From positions 2,294,001-2,358,000 of the forward strand of contig NZ_CP143541.1 in assembly GCF_040126055.1 (NCBI RefSeq): a DNA stretch of 64,000 nucleotides. The letters are read 5' to 3'. Below, one piece after another: positions 43,996 through 54,097 of this stretch (position 1 is the stretch's first letter; every line of letters begins with the position of its first letter). The DNA comes from Pseudalkalibacillus sp. SCS-8. GTDB taxonomy: Bacteria; Bacillota; Bacilli; Bacillales; Fictibacillaceae. A program made the position numbers and the translations under genes. Below the pieces are notes generated by a model. That model did no database searches, had not been told where the DNA came from, and saw only the letters and a program-made list of their open reading frames with translations.

Positions 43996-44024
43996 TTATT
44001 CCCTGAATAAACATTGGGGAATAA
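43996..44024. repeat. Inverted repeat upstream of yqgE
   Basis: TTATTCCC-TGAATAAACATTG-GGGAATAA, about 50 bases before the yqgE start. It could be an operator or a hairpin in the leader; no T run follows. Confidence 0.4.
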
Positions 44025-44071
44025 GGAAGAGTGAGACCGATTGAGGATTGGCTTGTATTATGCTCAAATAT

Positions 44072-44114
44072 AAAAAAAGCTGGCGATGGTTCCTTTCCAT
44101 CACCAGCTTTTTTC
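44072..44114 (-). terminator. Terminator of the giant repeat-protein gene
   Basis: AAGCTGG-GATGG ... CCATC-CCAGCTT with one mismatch, followed by TTTTTTT on the minus strand. Confidence 0.85.
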
Positions 44115-44190
44115 TATCTGACGGGCACTAGTCTAGAGCAGTTGGGGAAAATAATGATGACCTCGTTTCTTCATGGTTTCGTAAAAATCA

Positions 44191-47100
44191 TTAACCAATC
44201 CTTATAACCCTGAAGCTTTCTAGGCTAATGATGACTATCCGAGTCTGGCCACTTGTTCGGCTAATATACGAAAACGTTCCGCAGCATGTTTTCTCATCTG
44301 CGCAAAGTAAGGTAAATACGGTCGGTTTCGTATCCCCATCAAGTTTCAAAGGCTTACCCGTTTCACAATCATATAGCAAATATTGGTTCAACCCACTTGG
44401 CCTTGGTCTTGGATTTGGTTTGCTGATCAGATCGATATCGTATGGCTTTACTTCACCTTGATCCAAGAAAATTCCATCAGTAAAAGGTTCATAACCATCA
44501 GCAGAAGCACGGATCGTATATTCACCCTCAGCTAATCCCGTAATGACATATTTCCCGGCTGAGTCCGTTTCACGTTCTGCAATCAATTCACTGTTCCTGA
44601 TTAATCGGATTAACGCTCCATCAATCGGTTCCTTTGTCTCGGCGTTCCTGACAGTGCCTTCAAGAGTTGCGGGATCATCCACTCCTAAAACGAAATTGAT
44701 GGTTAGTGAAGCATTTGGTGGCACAGTGACCACTTTTTCTTCTGGTGTGAAGCCAGGCAATGATGCAACGAAGGTCAATGTTTCACCTGGAAGATAACCT
44801 ACGACATATTCGCCTTCTCTACTCGTTACACCAAAGTTGACCAGTAATCCATTTGCATTATACGCTTTAACACTCACATCATTTAACGCATTTCCACGTT
44901 TATCTGTTACATTTCCTCTGACAATGGATGGCTGACCTGTCAAAAGGAAATTGATGGTCTGTGTCTCATTCGCAGTAACAATAACTCGTTTAGCGTCTGA
45001 ATCCCGATCATTGGCCAATGCACGAATCGAGTACGTTCCTGGTGCGAGTCCTGTAATAAGGTAATTTCCGGTTTGATCGGTCAACGTATTTTCGATGATC
45101 ACTTCGTCTTCGTTCAGAATGATCACTGATACTCCTGCAACAAATTGGTCCGTCATCTCATCCTTTACTCTTCCTTGAACGGTACCAGGCTCACTTTCCA
45201 GCTCAAAGTTGATGACCTCTGATCCTAACGGTTCTGCAGTAAAGCTTTTTGCAGCAGATTCATAAACACTGCTTCTTACGGCTACTGTATATTCTCCTGG
45301 ATCAAATTCTTGGAACGAATAGTCCCCTGAAGCATCTGTTAACGTTCGCTGCAGGATACTCCCACTTGAAGTGATCAGCCTTACTACAGTATTTTGGATT
45401 GGCTGCCCTGTCACTGCATCTGTAACGGTTCCACTAACACTTGATGGAAGCGGGAATAAGCCAAGGTTCTGGACTGTTGTTTGGTTGGCAAATACCTCCA
45501 CTGAAGCCAAATCGCTTCCTAATCCGCCCCCGTATGCGATGACGGTATAGACTGCAGGGGTTAAGCCTTCTAACAGATATTCTCCATCTTCATTCGTTAA
45601 CGTTGAAGCAAGTAATTCACCATCAGGACTTAACCATCTGATTTGAACGACAGCATTGCTGACAATTTCTTCAGTCACCTGATTCGTCACGATACCGCTT
45701 ATGCTTCCTTGCTCGGAAGACAGTGAAAAGTTGAGAATTGCTTTCTCATCACTTTTGACAATCGCTCCAGCTAATTGAGTACCATAATCGGGTTGGCTCA
45801 CAGTAATTTCATATACACCCGGGCTCAAATCCGTTGCCAAGTATTGCCCATCAGCTTGTGAAAGCACCGTTGTGACAACTGTCCCATCACAATCAGTGAC
45901 TTGGACTGCTGCATCTGCAATGGGTTCTCCTGATTCACTATCTCTGATTACCCCTCCTACACTTCCCGGATTTGGAGGGAGTTCAATGACCGTTTCAACG
46001 ATCTCATTCGGCCGTACTCTTAGACTTACAGAATTTGTTCCGAATTTCTCTCTAGAGGCGACTGCGAAAAGTGTGCCAGTCGGAATATCATCAATGCTGA
46101 ATCTGCCATTTTCATTTGAAATTCCGGTCGCCAACAAATTGTTTGAAGAGTCCCTTACATTGACTGTAGCCCCTGCTATGCCATCTTTTGTATCTTCATT
46201 GATAACACTTCCCTGTAATACCCCTGATTCTTGGAATAGAGTTATATTTAACTCCTTTGTCTCTCCGGCAATCACTGTTACAGGGACGACCTTCGATTGG
46301 TAGCCTTCCGCACTTATGCTGATGAGGTATTGTCCAGGACTTAAGTCTAGGAAAGCGAAATCACTTTCAGGAGAGGCTACTGTTGATTGGAGCAGAAGGC
46401 CTTTCGAATCCAACAATCTTACTCCTATTGTAGACGATTCGATCCTATCACCTGAAGCATCCCGTAGAATTCCTGTGATCGAACCAGTTGTTTTGGTTAA
46501 GGCGATGTTCACAATCGTGGTATCCGCGGTATTGACAATCGCACCCTTTGTTTGCTTTGCATAAGAATTTTTCGTAACCGATACTGTATAGCTTCCCGCT
46601 GCCAAACGATCCACAAGGTAATTCCCATTGGTATGTGTTACTGTCGTTGCAATGACCTGGCCATTCGCATCAAGGATATTTACGTTGGCACCTACGATCG
46701 GTTCCCCGGTTGTTCCGTCGGTCACTCTACCTGTAATCGTTCCAGGGTCCACTCGTAGGACGAAATTTACTTCCTTCATTTCAGCAGCTACTAATGTAAT
46801 ACCTGATGAAGCTGAGACGACATCAGGAGCAGATGCTCGTATCGAGTAGGTTCCAGCTCGTAGGTTCCCTATTGAATAAAATCCATCTGCATCGACTGCA
46901 CTCGTTCCAATGACGACTCCGTTTGAATCTATAATTTTGATGACAGCATTTTTAAAAGGCTGACCATCTGTACCCTTTACCGTACCTGAAACACTTCCAG
47001 GGTTACTTGTGAGAGAAAGGTTTGTGGTTGTGGTCTGATTCGCAGCAACGATACTACCCGTTGAATTTTCGGCATAACCCACAGCATTTACAACGATCGT

Positions 47101-50100
47101 ATACGTCCCAGGAGTAAGTCCCGGAATCGTGTACTCGCCTAAACCATCGGTCAAGGCTACGGCAATCGGAACAATGTCTTGAGCTACAAACAATAGGACC
47201 TCTGCTCCTACAAGACGAGTATTCGTCTCTGCGTCACGGATTGTACCTGTTATTGCACCAGGATTAGAATCCAATCCAAAGTTTACGATGGATGTTTGAT
47301 CGGAGACCACCAAAACTCCAACCTCTTGAGACTGGAAGTCCGGACTACTTGTCACGATTCTGAATTGTAATGCTGCGAGACCAGTAAACTGATAAAACCC
47401 ATTTTCATCCGTAACTGTGTTGAAAACAAGAATTCCATCCTCATTGAAGATTTCGACTAAGACTCCTGATACTGGGTTCCCGGTCGTATTATTTGTTACT
47501 GTTCCTTCAACCGTTCCAGGGTTCGGAACCAATTTGACATCTACAGTTTTGGTCTCATTCGATACGACCATTGTAGTTGCTTCAGCTGCACCAAATCCTT
47601 CAGCAGAAACCACAACCGTATACGTACTAGGAGCTAAGGTATCAACTGAGTATTCTCCATTCTCATCAGTCAGCGTCGTCGCAATGATTGGACCACTCGG
47701 GGTTTGAGAACGCACGGCAATCGTTGCTCCTGAAATCGGTGAACCTGAATTGAAATTTGTAATTCGACCTTGGATACTTCCAGGTTCAGGAGACAAGGCA
47801 AAGCTTAAAGTTGTGGTTTCATTCGGAAGAATCGTAAAGCTGGCAGTGCTTGAGGTAAAACCATCTGCTGCAGCTACTGCTGTATAGGTACCCGGACTTA
47901 AACCTTGTGATAAAAACTGTCCAGAATCATTCGATGTCACATTTGCTACTTGCTGGCCATTTTCATCAATTAAAACAACAGCACCAGCAATCGGATTTCC
48001 AGTTGCGATATCTGTAACGTAGCCAGTCAGAAACCCTAGACTCTCTGTTAGACCAATATTGACGGTTTTCGTCTCGTTAGGTCCCACCACTGCCGTAATC
48101 GATTCAGCACCAAAGTTCTCCTTCAAAGCGCTTATTACTACAGTCCCCGGCGGAACATTTGACGCTGTATATTCTCCAGTTGTTCCACTGATTGTTGAGG
48201 CAATCGGCAATCCTTCAGGAGTCGTTAATGTAAGGACAACTCCACTGATACCATCAGATGTTGCTGTATTGAATACCCTGCCAGTTATTGTTCCTGGTAA
48301 TAAAGAAAGTGGGATGTTGATATTTTCTGTCGTGTTCGCAACAACATTTGCATTGACTGTATTGGCCGTATAATTCGGTGCTGTTGCGTTCACAAGATAC
48401 TGTCCTGGTTGGAGACCAAGGATCGAGAATGTTCCATCTGTATCCGCGACTAAAGTTTGAAGTAATGCTCCACTCTCGTTAAATAGCTTGATTCCAATAT
48501 TGTCCCCAGTGACCGGATCTCCGTTTTCATCCACAACTGAACCTGCAATATTTCCTACCACACTTGTCAGAATAATGTTCGCATTCGTACTTTCGTTACT
48601 CTCAACAAGGACTCCTACAAAATTCGTGGAAAAATCCGTAGCCGTCGCAACGACTGTATAGGGACCAGGAGCGATCCCTTCGACTAGAAATTCACCAAAC
48701 TCATTCGTAGTCGTTGTGCGGATTGGGATATTCTCAGCGTTACGAATAATTATTGTAGCTCCTGGAATTACATCTCCATTTGTATCTGTAATTTGACCGA
48801 CAATGGTACCTGGATCAGGTACTAGTACGAAATTCGCATCCGTTATTACGTCTCCAGCTTCCAAGGTGATTCCATCCGTTGCAGAAGAGTAATCCATAGC
48901 ATTAACGACAATGGTAAAGGATCCTGGTGGAAGGTTTCCTATAGCATATCGTCCATCCTGATCCGTACTACCGCTCTGTAAGACCGTCCCATTATTATCA
49001 AGAATTTGTATGGTCGCATTCGTGACAGGATTTCCAGATGTATCTGTTATCACTCCGCCTACTTCAGCCGGGTTCGGTTGGATGGTCAACGAAACAGAGG
49101 TTACCTGATCTGAAACAACGGTTGCTCCCGTTGAAGACGTTTGATAGTTCGGAGCAGAAGCAGTAATGATATATTGACCTGGCTGCAAATTGTTAAATTG
49201 AAACTCACCGTTCGAATCCGCTATCGCAGAGCTGATCGGAATCCCTTCTGAAGTCGATAACGTTATCGTGGTTCCACCTACAACAGGTGTGACGGTTCCT
49301 GATATCGACCCTGGATTACTGACTAAACTTTGGTCAACGACTGTCGTTTCATTCGATTGGACAATCGCACCGGTTGAGGAAGACTGGAATCCATCTGCAA
49401 TGGCAGTAACAGTATAATTTCCAGGTGCGAGACCATCAAAGACATACTCCCCATTGCTATCTGTTAAAACTGTCCCAACTAGAAAACCCGTGTCATTGAC
49501 AACTCGTATCAGAACATTCGAAAGTGGATTACCGGATGTATCCGTTATTGTTCCGATGATGCTACCTGGCTCAGGAGTTAGTGTCACATTCGTAACTGAC
49601 GTTTGTCCGGGCTGTAATGTGACTGTGGCCGAGTTGGTTTGAAAGTCAGGTGCATTTGCCTGTATTCCATATGTTGCAGGCATCAGGTTGTTTACTTCAT
49701 ATTGTCCATTTAAATCTGTGAAAGTGGTTGTTATCACATTCCCATTCAAATCTACGACTTTTACTTCAATTGCTACTCCGGTAATTGGTGATCCGGTTGA
49801 TGAATTGATAATTGTACCGGTTACACTTGCAGGATTTGCTTCTAGTGTGAAATTCGTCGTTGTCGTTTGATTGGATAGAATCGTTGCACCTTTTTGCTGG
49901 GTTTGGAAGTCCTCTGCTTGGGCGATTACGATATAATTCCCCGGTGATAGACCTAAAGCGGTATAATTTCCTTGATTGTTTGTTACAACCTGAGCAATGT
50001 TCGCCCCAGTACGTGCATCCTTGATTGTAATGACAGCACCTTCAATAGGATCACCGGTCGTTGTAAGCACTGATCCTGTCAATGTCCCTGGATTCGGAGT

Positions 50101-52419
50101 CAACGCTACATTTGCGACAGTGATTTTATTCGCTACTACTGGTGCTCCAACCGTTTCAGTACCAAAGTTTTCTTTTGAAACACTTACCGTATAAGCACCA
50201 GGGGTCAGATTGTTAACAAGATAAGATCCGTTACTATCCGACGTTGTGGATGCAACGAGAATATTATTTAAAAAGATTTCAACCGTTGCACCAGATAAGT
50301 TATTACCCGAATCATCCGTTATCGTCCCGGAAATCGCTCCAACAAGTTGTTTCAGAGCAACATTTAAGAGTGTCGTTTCGCCAGAGCGTATTTTAGTTCC
50401 AACTGTCTCAGAACCATATCCTTCTGCAGAGAAGGTAACCGTATACGTTCCAGGTGACAGCTTCGTGACAGTATAAGCTCCATTTACATCCGTCATTGTG
50501 GTAGCTACGATAACGCCAAGACCATTTTTCACTTGCACCGCAGCGATTTGGATTGGATCACCCGAATCTGCATCACTTACCGTCCCTGATAGCGTCCCCG
50601 GATTCGGTTTCAACGTGACATTCAACGTTTCTGTTTCTCCAGCTGTCAGATTGAAACCAAGCACCTTCGTTATAAACAGGTCTTTGCTGACTCTTAACTG
50701 ATAGTCCCCGGGTGCGAGCTCATCAATTATATAGTCGCCCGTTGCATTGGTTGTCGCGCTACTGATAACGAGTCCAGCAGGATTGAGGACTTCAACAAGT
50801 GCCCCAGATATTGGATTCCCATTCGAATCGGAAACGACTCCTTGTACCGTACCAGGATTCGGCTCTAGAACGAAATTGACTGTAGACGTTGTATTTGCTC
50901 GGACGGTCACCCCTTGTGTGGCAGACTGAAAGTTAGCGGCAACGACTGTAACGGAATAATGGCCTGGTTCGACGGAAGGAAACGAATAATTCCCACTCGC
51001 ATTCGTCGTCGTTTGCCCAACTACATTCCCTGATCGATCCAGTAATTTCACCGTGGCGTTATTGATCGCACCCCCGCCTGAGGCGGAAACGGTTCCATTC
51101 ACACTACCAGGGAGCTCAGTTAAAAATACATCTTTTCTCGTAATGGTTCCTGAGTTTATGGTAACGGACTGAATATTGGTTATATAATTGACCTTTGAAT
51201 ATTCAATCGTATAACTTCCGGGCGCAATCCCAGTAAGGCTATATTCTCCATTTGAGTTGGTTGTGGTGGTCGCAATCGTGGTCGCTCCATCCTTCAGCTC
51301 AACCTCCACACCCGAAAGAGGCAATCCGGTCGTATGATCCTTTACAACCCCAACGACACCACCATTTGCAACAACTCTGACACCTGTTGTTATGCTGTCG
51401 CTCAATCTTGCTCCGGTATTGCTGTCGTTACCTTTAACAGTTGCTGATTCTAATGTTCGTTCTCCAGCCTCATTAAAAAATCCACTCATTTGGAATTCCA
51501 ATACAGCTGAATCGCCTGGACCCAGTCCACCAATTTCCCAGCTTAAAGTCTTAGCATGTGCATCAAAAGATGTATGCCCTGTTGGTGTATTTGTAATTGT
51601 AAAGGTATCTAAAAGATCAAACTGGATGACATCCCTCAATGTCACATGAACTGCTTTACTCTTTCCGGTGTTCTTAACAACCAGTCTCGCTGTATACGTG
51701 GCCTCTTCACCGGCTAATACTGTGTTCGGACCACTTAGGATGACTTTTTGCAGGTCCAAGTTTGCTCTAACATTTGTATCATCTGGTGAAATTGGCTCTG
51801 AAAACGCATCTGCAAACTGGAATCCTTCACTAATCCTTAAGGAATCTTTGTTGTAATTATTTGCATTCGCTGACGAAAATGAGATTAATTGTAACGGTGT
51901 TTCTTCTGTAATATTTAAAAAATCAAAAAGGATTCTCGCAGGGATAAAAAAGTCTAGAAAGACATTATCATCATTTCCAAACCTTGTACCTGCAGGCTTT
52001 ACTCTGGCTAGGTCGGTATTTATAATCGGTTTAGAGTAATTCGGTCTTCCTCTTCCGTCAGTACCTTCTGCCGGATCATTCCAAGAATTCGCCTCTTGTA
52101 TGGTGTTCTCTATCAACACCAATTCCCCAGTATTGCCATCTACCGCTAATAGCCATTGATAGGTTCCCGGTGGTCCGCCCGTATTAAAGAGCACCCCCCA
52201 AGCAAAATTCTGAAACCCAGTCTTTTGATTATTCCTAGGATCTTCCCTTAATCGCAATCGAAAGTAGACGTTTGTCCCATCATACGCCATTGAAAATGAC
52301 GGATTCGCTTGGTTCCCGACAAGGTCTACTGAAGCTGGATTCTCATCGCCTGTTACATCAAAATAAAACCCTGTTCCTAATGGAATTGAGGTATATTGAT
52401 CATCTTGTGGAAAAGACAC
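44191..52419 (-). CDS. Giant (2742-residue) protein with about 27 carboxypeptidase-regulatory-like repeats
   Basis: Starts GTG at 52417-52419 (MSFPQDDQYTSIPLGTGFYF) with AAAGGAGG nine bases upstream. Residues 1-215 resemble a surface DOMON/CBM9-like jelly roll; 218-345 resemble DUF11 (VVKNTGKSKAVHVTLRDVIQ); about 355-2670 hold 27 repeats of some 85 residues, each of the form GTVTGTVTD...G.PISGATV...TTTDSNGEYS...LAPGTYTVTVSA...; the last 72 residues are a distinct tail with four cysteines (YDCETG, LLCADEKTCCG). There is no signal peptide, LPXTG motif or membrane anchor. The repeats form seven-stranded beta sandwiches, so the protein is probably a long rod. Spore-surface proteins made in the mother cell also lack signal peptides, so a spore fibre is one guess. 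Monocistronic. Confidence 0.88.
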   Translation of the reverse strand: MSFPQDDQYTSIPLGTGFYFDVTGDENPASVDLVGNQANPSFSMAYDGTNVYFRLRLREDPRNNQKTGFQNFAWGVLFNTGGPPGTYQWLLAVDGNTGELVLIENTIQEANSWNDPAEGTDGRGRPNYSKPIINTDLARVKPAGTRFGNDDNVFLDFFIPARILFDFLNITEETPLQLISFSSANANNYNKDSLRISEGFQFADAFSEPISPDDTNVRANLDLQKVILSGPNTVLAGEEATYTARLVVKNTGKSKAVHVTLRDVIQFDLLDTFTITNTPTGHTSFDAHAKTLSWEIGGLGPGDSAVLEFQMSGFFNEAGERTLESATVKGNDSNTGARLSDSITTGVRVVANGGVVGVVKDHTTGLPLSGVEVELKDGATTIATTTTNSNGEYSLTGIAPGSYTIEYSKVNYITNIQSVTINSGTITRKDVFLTELPGSVNGTVSASGGGAINNATVKLLDRSGNVVGQTTTNASGNYSFPSVEPGHYSVTVVAANFQSATQGVTVRANTTSTVNFVLEPNPGTVQGVVSDSNGNPISGALVEVLNPAGLVISSATTNATGDYIIDELAPGDYQLRVSKDLFITKVLGFNLTAGETETLNVTLKPNPGTLSGTVSDADSGDPIQIAAVQVKNGLGVIVATTMTDVNGAYTVTKLSPGTYTVTFSAEGYGSETVGTKIRSGETTLLNVALKQLVGAISGTITDDSGNNLSGATVEIFLNNILVASTTSDSNGSYLVNNLTPGAYTVSVSKENFGTETVGAPVVANKITVANVALTPNPGTLTGSVLTTTGDPIEGAVITIKDARTGANIAQVVTNNQGNYTALGLSPGNYIVIAQAEDFQTQQKGATILSNQTTTTNFTLEANPASVTGTIINSSTGSPITGVAIEVKVVDLNGNVITTTFTDLNGQYEVNNLMPATYGIQANAPDFQTNSATVTLQPGQTSVTNVTLTPEPGSIIGTITDTSGNPLSNVLIRVVNDTGFLVGTVLTDSNGEYVFDGLAPGNYTVTAIADGFQSSSTGAIVQSNETTVVDQSLVSNPGSISGTVTPVVGGTTITLSTSEGIPISSAIADSNGEFQFNNLQPGQYIITASAPNYQTSSTGATVVSDQVTSVSLTIQPNPAEVGGVITDTSGNPVTNATIQILDNNGTVLQSGSTDQDGRYAIGNLPPGSFTIVVNAMDYSSATDGITLEAGDVITDANFVLVPDPGTIVGQITDTNGDVIPGATIIIRNAENIPIRTTTTNEFGEFLVEGIAPGPYTVVATATDFSTNFVGVLVESNESTNANIILTSVVGNIAGSVVDENGDPVTGDNIGIKLFNESGALLQTLVADTDGTFSILGLQPGQYLVNATAPNYTANTVNANVVANTTENINIPLSLLPGTITGRVFNTATSDGISGVVLTLTTPEGLPIASTISGTTGEYTASNVPPGTVVISALKENFGAESITAVVGPNETKTVNIGLTESLGFLTGYVTDIATGNPIAGAVVLIDENGQQVANVTSNDSGQFLSQGLSPGTYTAVAAADGFTSSTASFTILPNETTTLSFALSPEPGSIQGRITNFNSGSPISGATIAVRSQTPSGPIIATTLTDENGEYSVDTLAPSTYTVVVSAEGFGAAEATTMVVSNETKTVDVKLVPNPGTVEGTVTNNTTGNPVSGVLVEIFNEDGILVFNTVTDENGFYQFTGLAALQFRIVTSSPDFQSQEVGVLVVSDQTSIVNFGLDSNPGAITGTIRDAETNTRLVGAEVLLFVAQDIVPIAVALTDGLGEYTIPGLTPGTYTIVVNAVGYAENSTGSIVAANQTTTTNLSLTSNPGSVSGTVKGTDGQPFKNAVIKIIDSNGVVIGTSAVDADGFYSIGNLRAGTYSIRASAPDVVSASSGITLVAAEMKEVNFVLRVDPGTITGRVTDGTTGEPIVGANVNILDANGQVIATTVTHTNGNYLVDRLAAGSYTVSVTKNSYAKQTKGAIVNTADTTIVNIALTKTTGSITGILRDASGDRIESSTIGVRLLDSKGLLLQSTVASPESDFAFLDLSPGQYLISISAEGYQSKVVPVTVIAGETKELNITLFQESGVLQGSVINEDTKDGIAGATVNVRDSSNNLLATGISNENGRFSIDDIPTGTLFAVASREKFGTNSVSLRVRPNEIVETVIELPPNPGSVGGVIRDSESGEPIADAAVQVTDCDGTVVTTVLSQADGQYLATDLSPGVYEITVSQPDYGTQLAGAIVKSDEKAILNFSLSSEQGSISGIVTNQVTEEIVSNAVVQIRWLSPDGELLASTLTNEDGEYLLEGLTPAVYTVIAYGGGLGSDLASVEVFANQTTVQNLGLFPLPSSVSGTVTDAVTGQPIQNTVVRLITSSGSILQRTLTDASGDYSFQEFDPGEYTVAVRSSVYESAAKSFTAEPLGSEVINFELESEPGTVQGRVKDEMTDQFVAGVSVIILNEDEVIIENTLTDQTGNYLITGLAPGTYSIRALANDRDSDAKRVIVTANETQTINFLLTGQPSIVRGNVTDKRGNALNDVSVKAYNANGLLVNFGVTSREGEYVVGYLPGETLTFVASLPGFTPEEKVVTVPPNASLTINFVLGVDDPATLEGTVRNAETKEPIDGALIRLIRNSELIAERETDSAGKYVITGLAEGEYTIRASADGYEPFTDGIFLDQGEVKPYDIDLISKPNPRPRPSGLNQYLLYDCETGKPLKLDGDTKPTVFTLLCADEKTCCGTFSYISRTSGQTRIVIISLESFRVIRIG

Positions 52420-52550
52420 CTATTTCTTCCTCCTTTATTTTCACTCTTATTAGTTTTATGTCCAATAAAGGAGGCTGGTGTTGGTTGCACGTCCCAACAT
52501 CCTGATTTTTCCACTTTTGTCCAATTTTGAACAAGCCTGTTTTTTGACAT

Positions 52551-52586
52551 AAAAAAAGAAGGACCATTTTTTTGGCCCTTCTTTTA
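52551..52586 (-). terminator. Terminator of sodA
   Basis: AAAAGAAGG-G-CCAAA...TGG-T-CCTTCTTTT followed by TTTTAT on the minus strand. Confidence 0.82.
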
Positions 52587-52598
52587 ATCTTGATTTGA

Positions 52599-53210
52599 TT
52601 ATTTCGCTTCGTTATAACGTTTTGTAACTTCGTCCCAGTTTACTACATTCCAGAATGCAGAAATGTAGTCCGGACGACGGTTTTGATAGTTCAAGTAGTA
52701 AGCATGCTCCCAAACGTCAAGTCCAAGGATAGGTGTCTTGCCTTCCATCAATGGTGTATCTTGGTTTGGTGTGCTCATTACTTCTAGTTCGCCATTGTTT
52801 ACGACTAACCAAGCCCATCCAGAACCGAAACGTCCAGCTGCTGCATTTGAGAATTCTTCTTTAAATTGGTCATAGCTTCCGAACTTGGAGTTGATTGCGT
52901 CAGCTAATTCACCAGCAGGAGCTCCTCCACCATTCGGGCTTAGCACTTGCCAGAACAACGTGTGGTTGGCATGTCCGCCACCATTGTTACGGACAGCAGT
53001 ACGGATATCTTCAGGTACAGCATCCAGGTCGCTCATAAGCGCTTCAATGCTTTTATCTTGTAGATCCGCATGCCCTTCAAGTGCACCATTCAGCTTTGTT
53101 ACATATGCGTTATGGTGTTTGCCATGGTGGATTTTCATCGTTTCTTCGTCAATGTGAGGTTCAAGAGCGTTGAACTCATACGGTAGTGCAGGTAGTTCAT
53201 GTTTTGCCAA
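52599..53210 (-). CDS. sodA: Superoxide dismutase, Mn/Fe type
   Basis: A 203-residue enzyme converting superoxide to oxygen and hydrogen peroxide in the cytosol. It starts [20 protein letters not shown] with AAGGAGGAG upstream. The four metal ligands are in [17 protein letters not shown] (His 27), [12 protein letters not shown] (His near 82), and [17 protein letters not shown] (Asp near 164, His near 168). [13 protein letters not shown] is typical of the bacterial Mn form. Position between yqgC and yqgE matches B. subtilis. A sigma-B-like promoter lies upstream. Confidence 0.95.
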   Translation of the reverse strand: MAKHELPALPYEFNALEPHIDEETMKIHHGKHHNAYVTKLNGALEGHADLQDKSIEALMSDLDAVPEDIRTAVRNNGGGHANHTLFWQVLSPNGGGAPAGELADAINSKFGSYDQFKEEFSNAAAGRFGSGWAWLVVNNGELEVMSTPNQDTPLMEGKTPILGLDVWEHAYYLNYQNRRPDYISAFWNVVNWDEVTKRYNEAK

Positions 53211-53283
53211 TTGAATCTCCTCCTTTTAGATATGTAGTTAAAAAGCACGAGTTAAGTGCCTACATTTCTAACCATATCAAATT

Positions 53284-53309
53284 TACCCAGTGGATTCAAT
53301 TTTTAAACA
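53284..53309 (-). promoter_or_regulatory. Sigma-B-like (and overlapping sigma-A-like) promoter of sodA
   Basis: GTTTAA, 14 bases, GGGTAA on the minus strand agrees with the general-stress consensus GTTTAA-N12-14-GGGTAT at 11 of 12 positions. TTGAAT-N17-TATGGT overlaps it as a sigma-A candidate. About 75-95 bases upstream of sodA. Confidence 0.55.
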
Positions 53310-53386
53310 CTGTGCATCGGGCGTGTTTTTATAAAGTTTGATTTAGGGTTTAATAAAAGAAATTTTGTTAGTATGAAGACTATGTT

Positions 53387-53655
53387 AAGGGGATGAAGGA
53401 CCTTTCAATGGGATTCGCTCGATGTTTTGTCCTTCATCAAGGGGATGAAGGACATTTCGATGGGATTCGCTCGGTGTTTTGTCCTTCATCAAGGGGATGA
53501 AGGACTTTTCGTCGGGCTTTCCCCCTCCTTTTGATCTTCATTAGCGTTATGAAGATCTTTTCGTCGGGCTTTCCCCCTCGTTTTGATCTTCATTAGCGTT
53601 ATGAAGATCTTTTCCTAGGCTTTTCCCCGTCGTTTTGATCTTCATCAGCGCTGAA
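53387..53655. repeat. Array D: five 52-bp tandem units with covarying arms
   Basis: Units begin at 53387, 53439, 53491, 53543 and 53595, with a partial copy at 53647, exact period 52. Units 1-2 have arms ATGAAGGAC/GTCCTTCAT; units 4-5 have ATGAAGATC/GATCTTCAT; unit 3 is a hybrid with ATGAAGGAC on the left and GATCTTCAT on the right. TTTTCG follows the left arm and GTTTT precedes the right one, as in array A. It fills the gap between sodA and the tRNA cluster. Confidence 0.92.
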
Positions 53656-53740
53656 AAGTTCTATTCTATTAGAGCTATATAAGCTAGTTCATCTTCTTTA
53701 GACAAAATAAAAAAACTTCTGGGTTTAGAAGTTTTCAAAA

Positions 53741-53816
<76 letters not shown>

Positions 53817-54020
53817 TTATGTAGTTAAATTGTCCGTCGGTTTCCCTGTCCCTTTCTCTACCAGCAAATGCTATCGTTGCTGGCTGCGTCGGGACAACTC
53901 GCCGCTTATTCGGCGCTGAACCGCTCGTGACTAAGCTATCGAGCCATATGTAGTTAAATTTGGTTGCACATCTTCGGGTACTCCACATGTAAGTTACAAT
54001 CTAAGTAGTGAGTTTTAAAT
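53817..54020. other. Spacer with a degenerate tRNA-Phe 5' remnant
   Basis: GACTAAGCTATCGAGCC followed by ATATGTAGTTAAATT (53929-53960) copies the 5' end and leader of the functional tRNA-Phe (GACTGAGCTATCGAGCC, TTATGTAGTTAAATT at 53800-53831) with a few changes. The rest of that tRNA copy is missing. A further segment TCTCTACCAGCAAATGCT near 53857 recurs in altered form near 54292. Confidence 0.7.

Positions 54021-54097
<77 letters not shown>

Noticed and set aside
44191..52419. LPXTG-anchored Cna-B/SdrD adhesin
   Set aside because: Repeats fit carboxypeptidase-regulatory-like folds, but no signal peptide and no sorting signal are present.
52420..52500. Sigma-K promoter for the giant gene (CATAAAACTA)
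   Set aside because: The box lacks the final TA at the required spacing and no AC -35 pairing was convincing.
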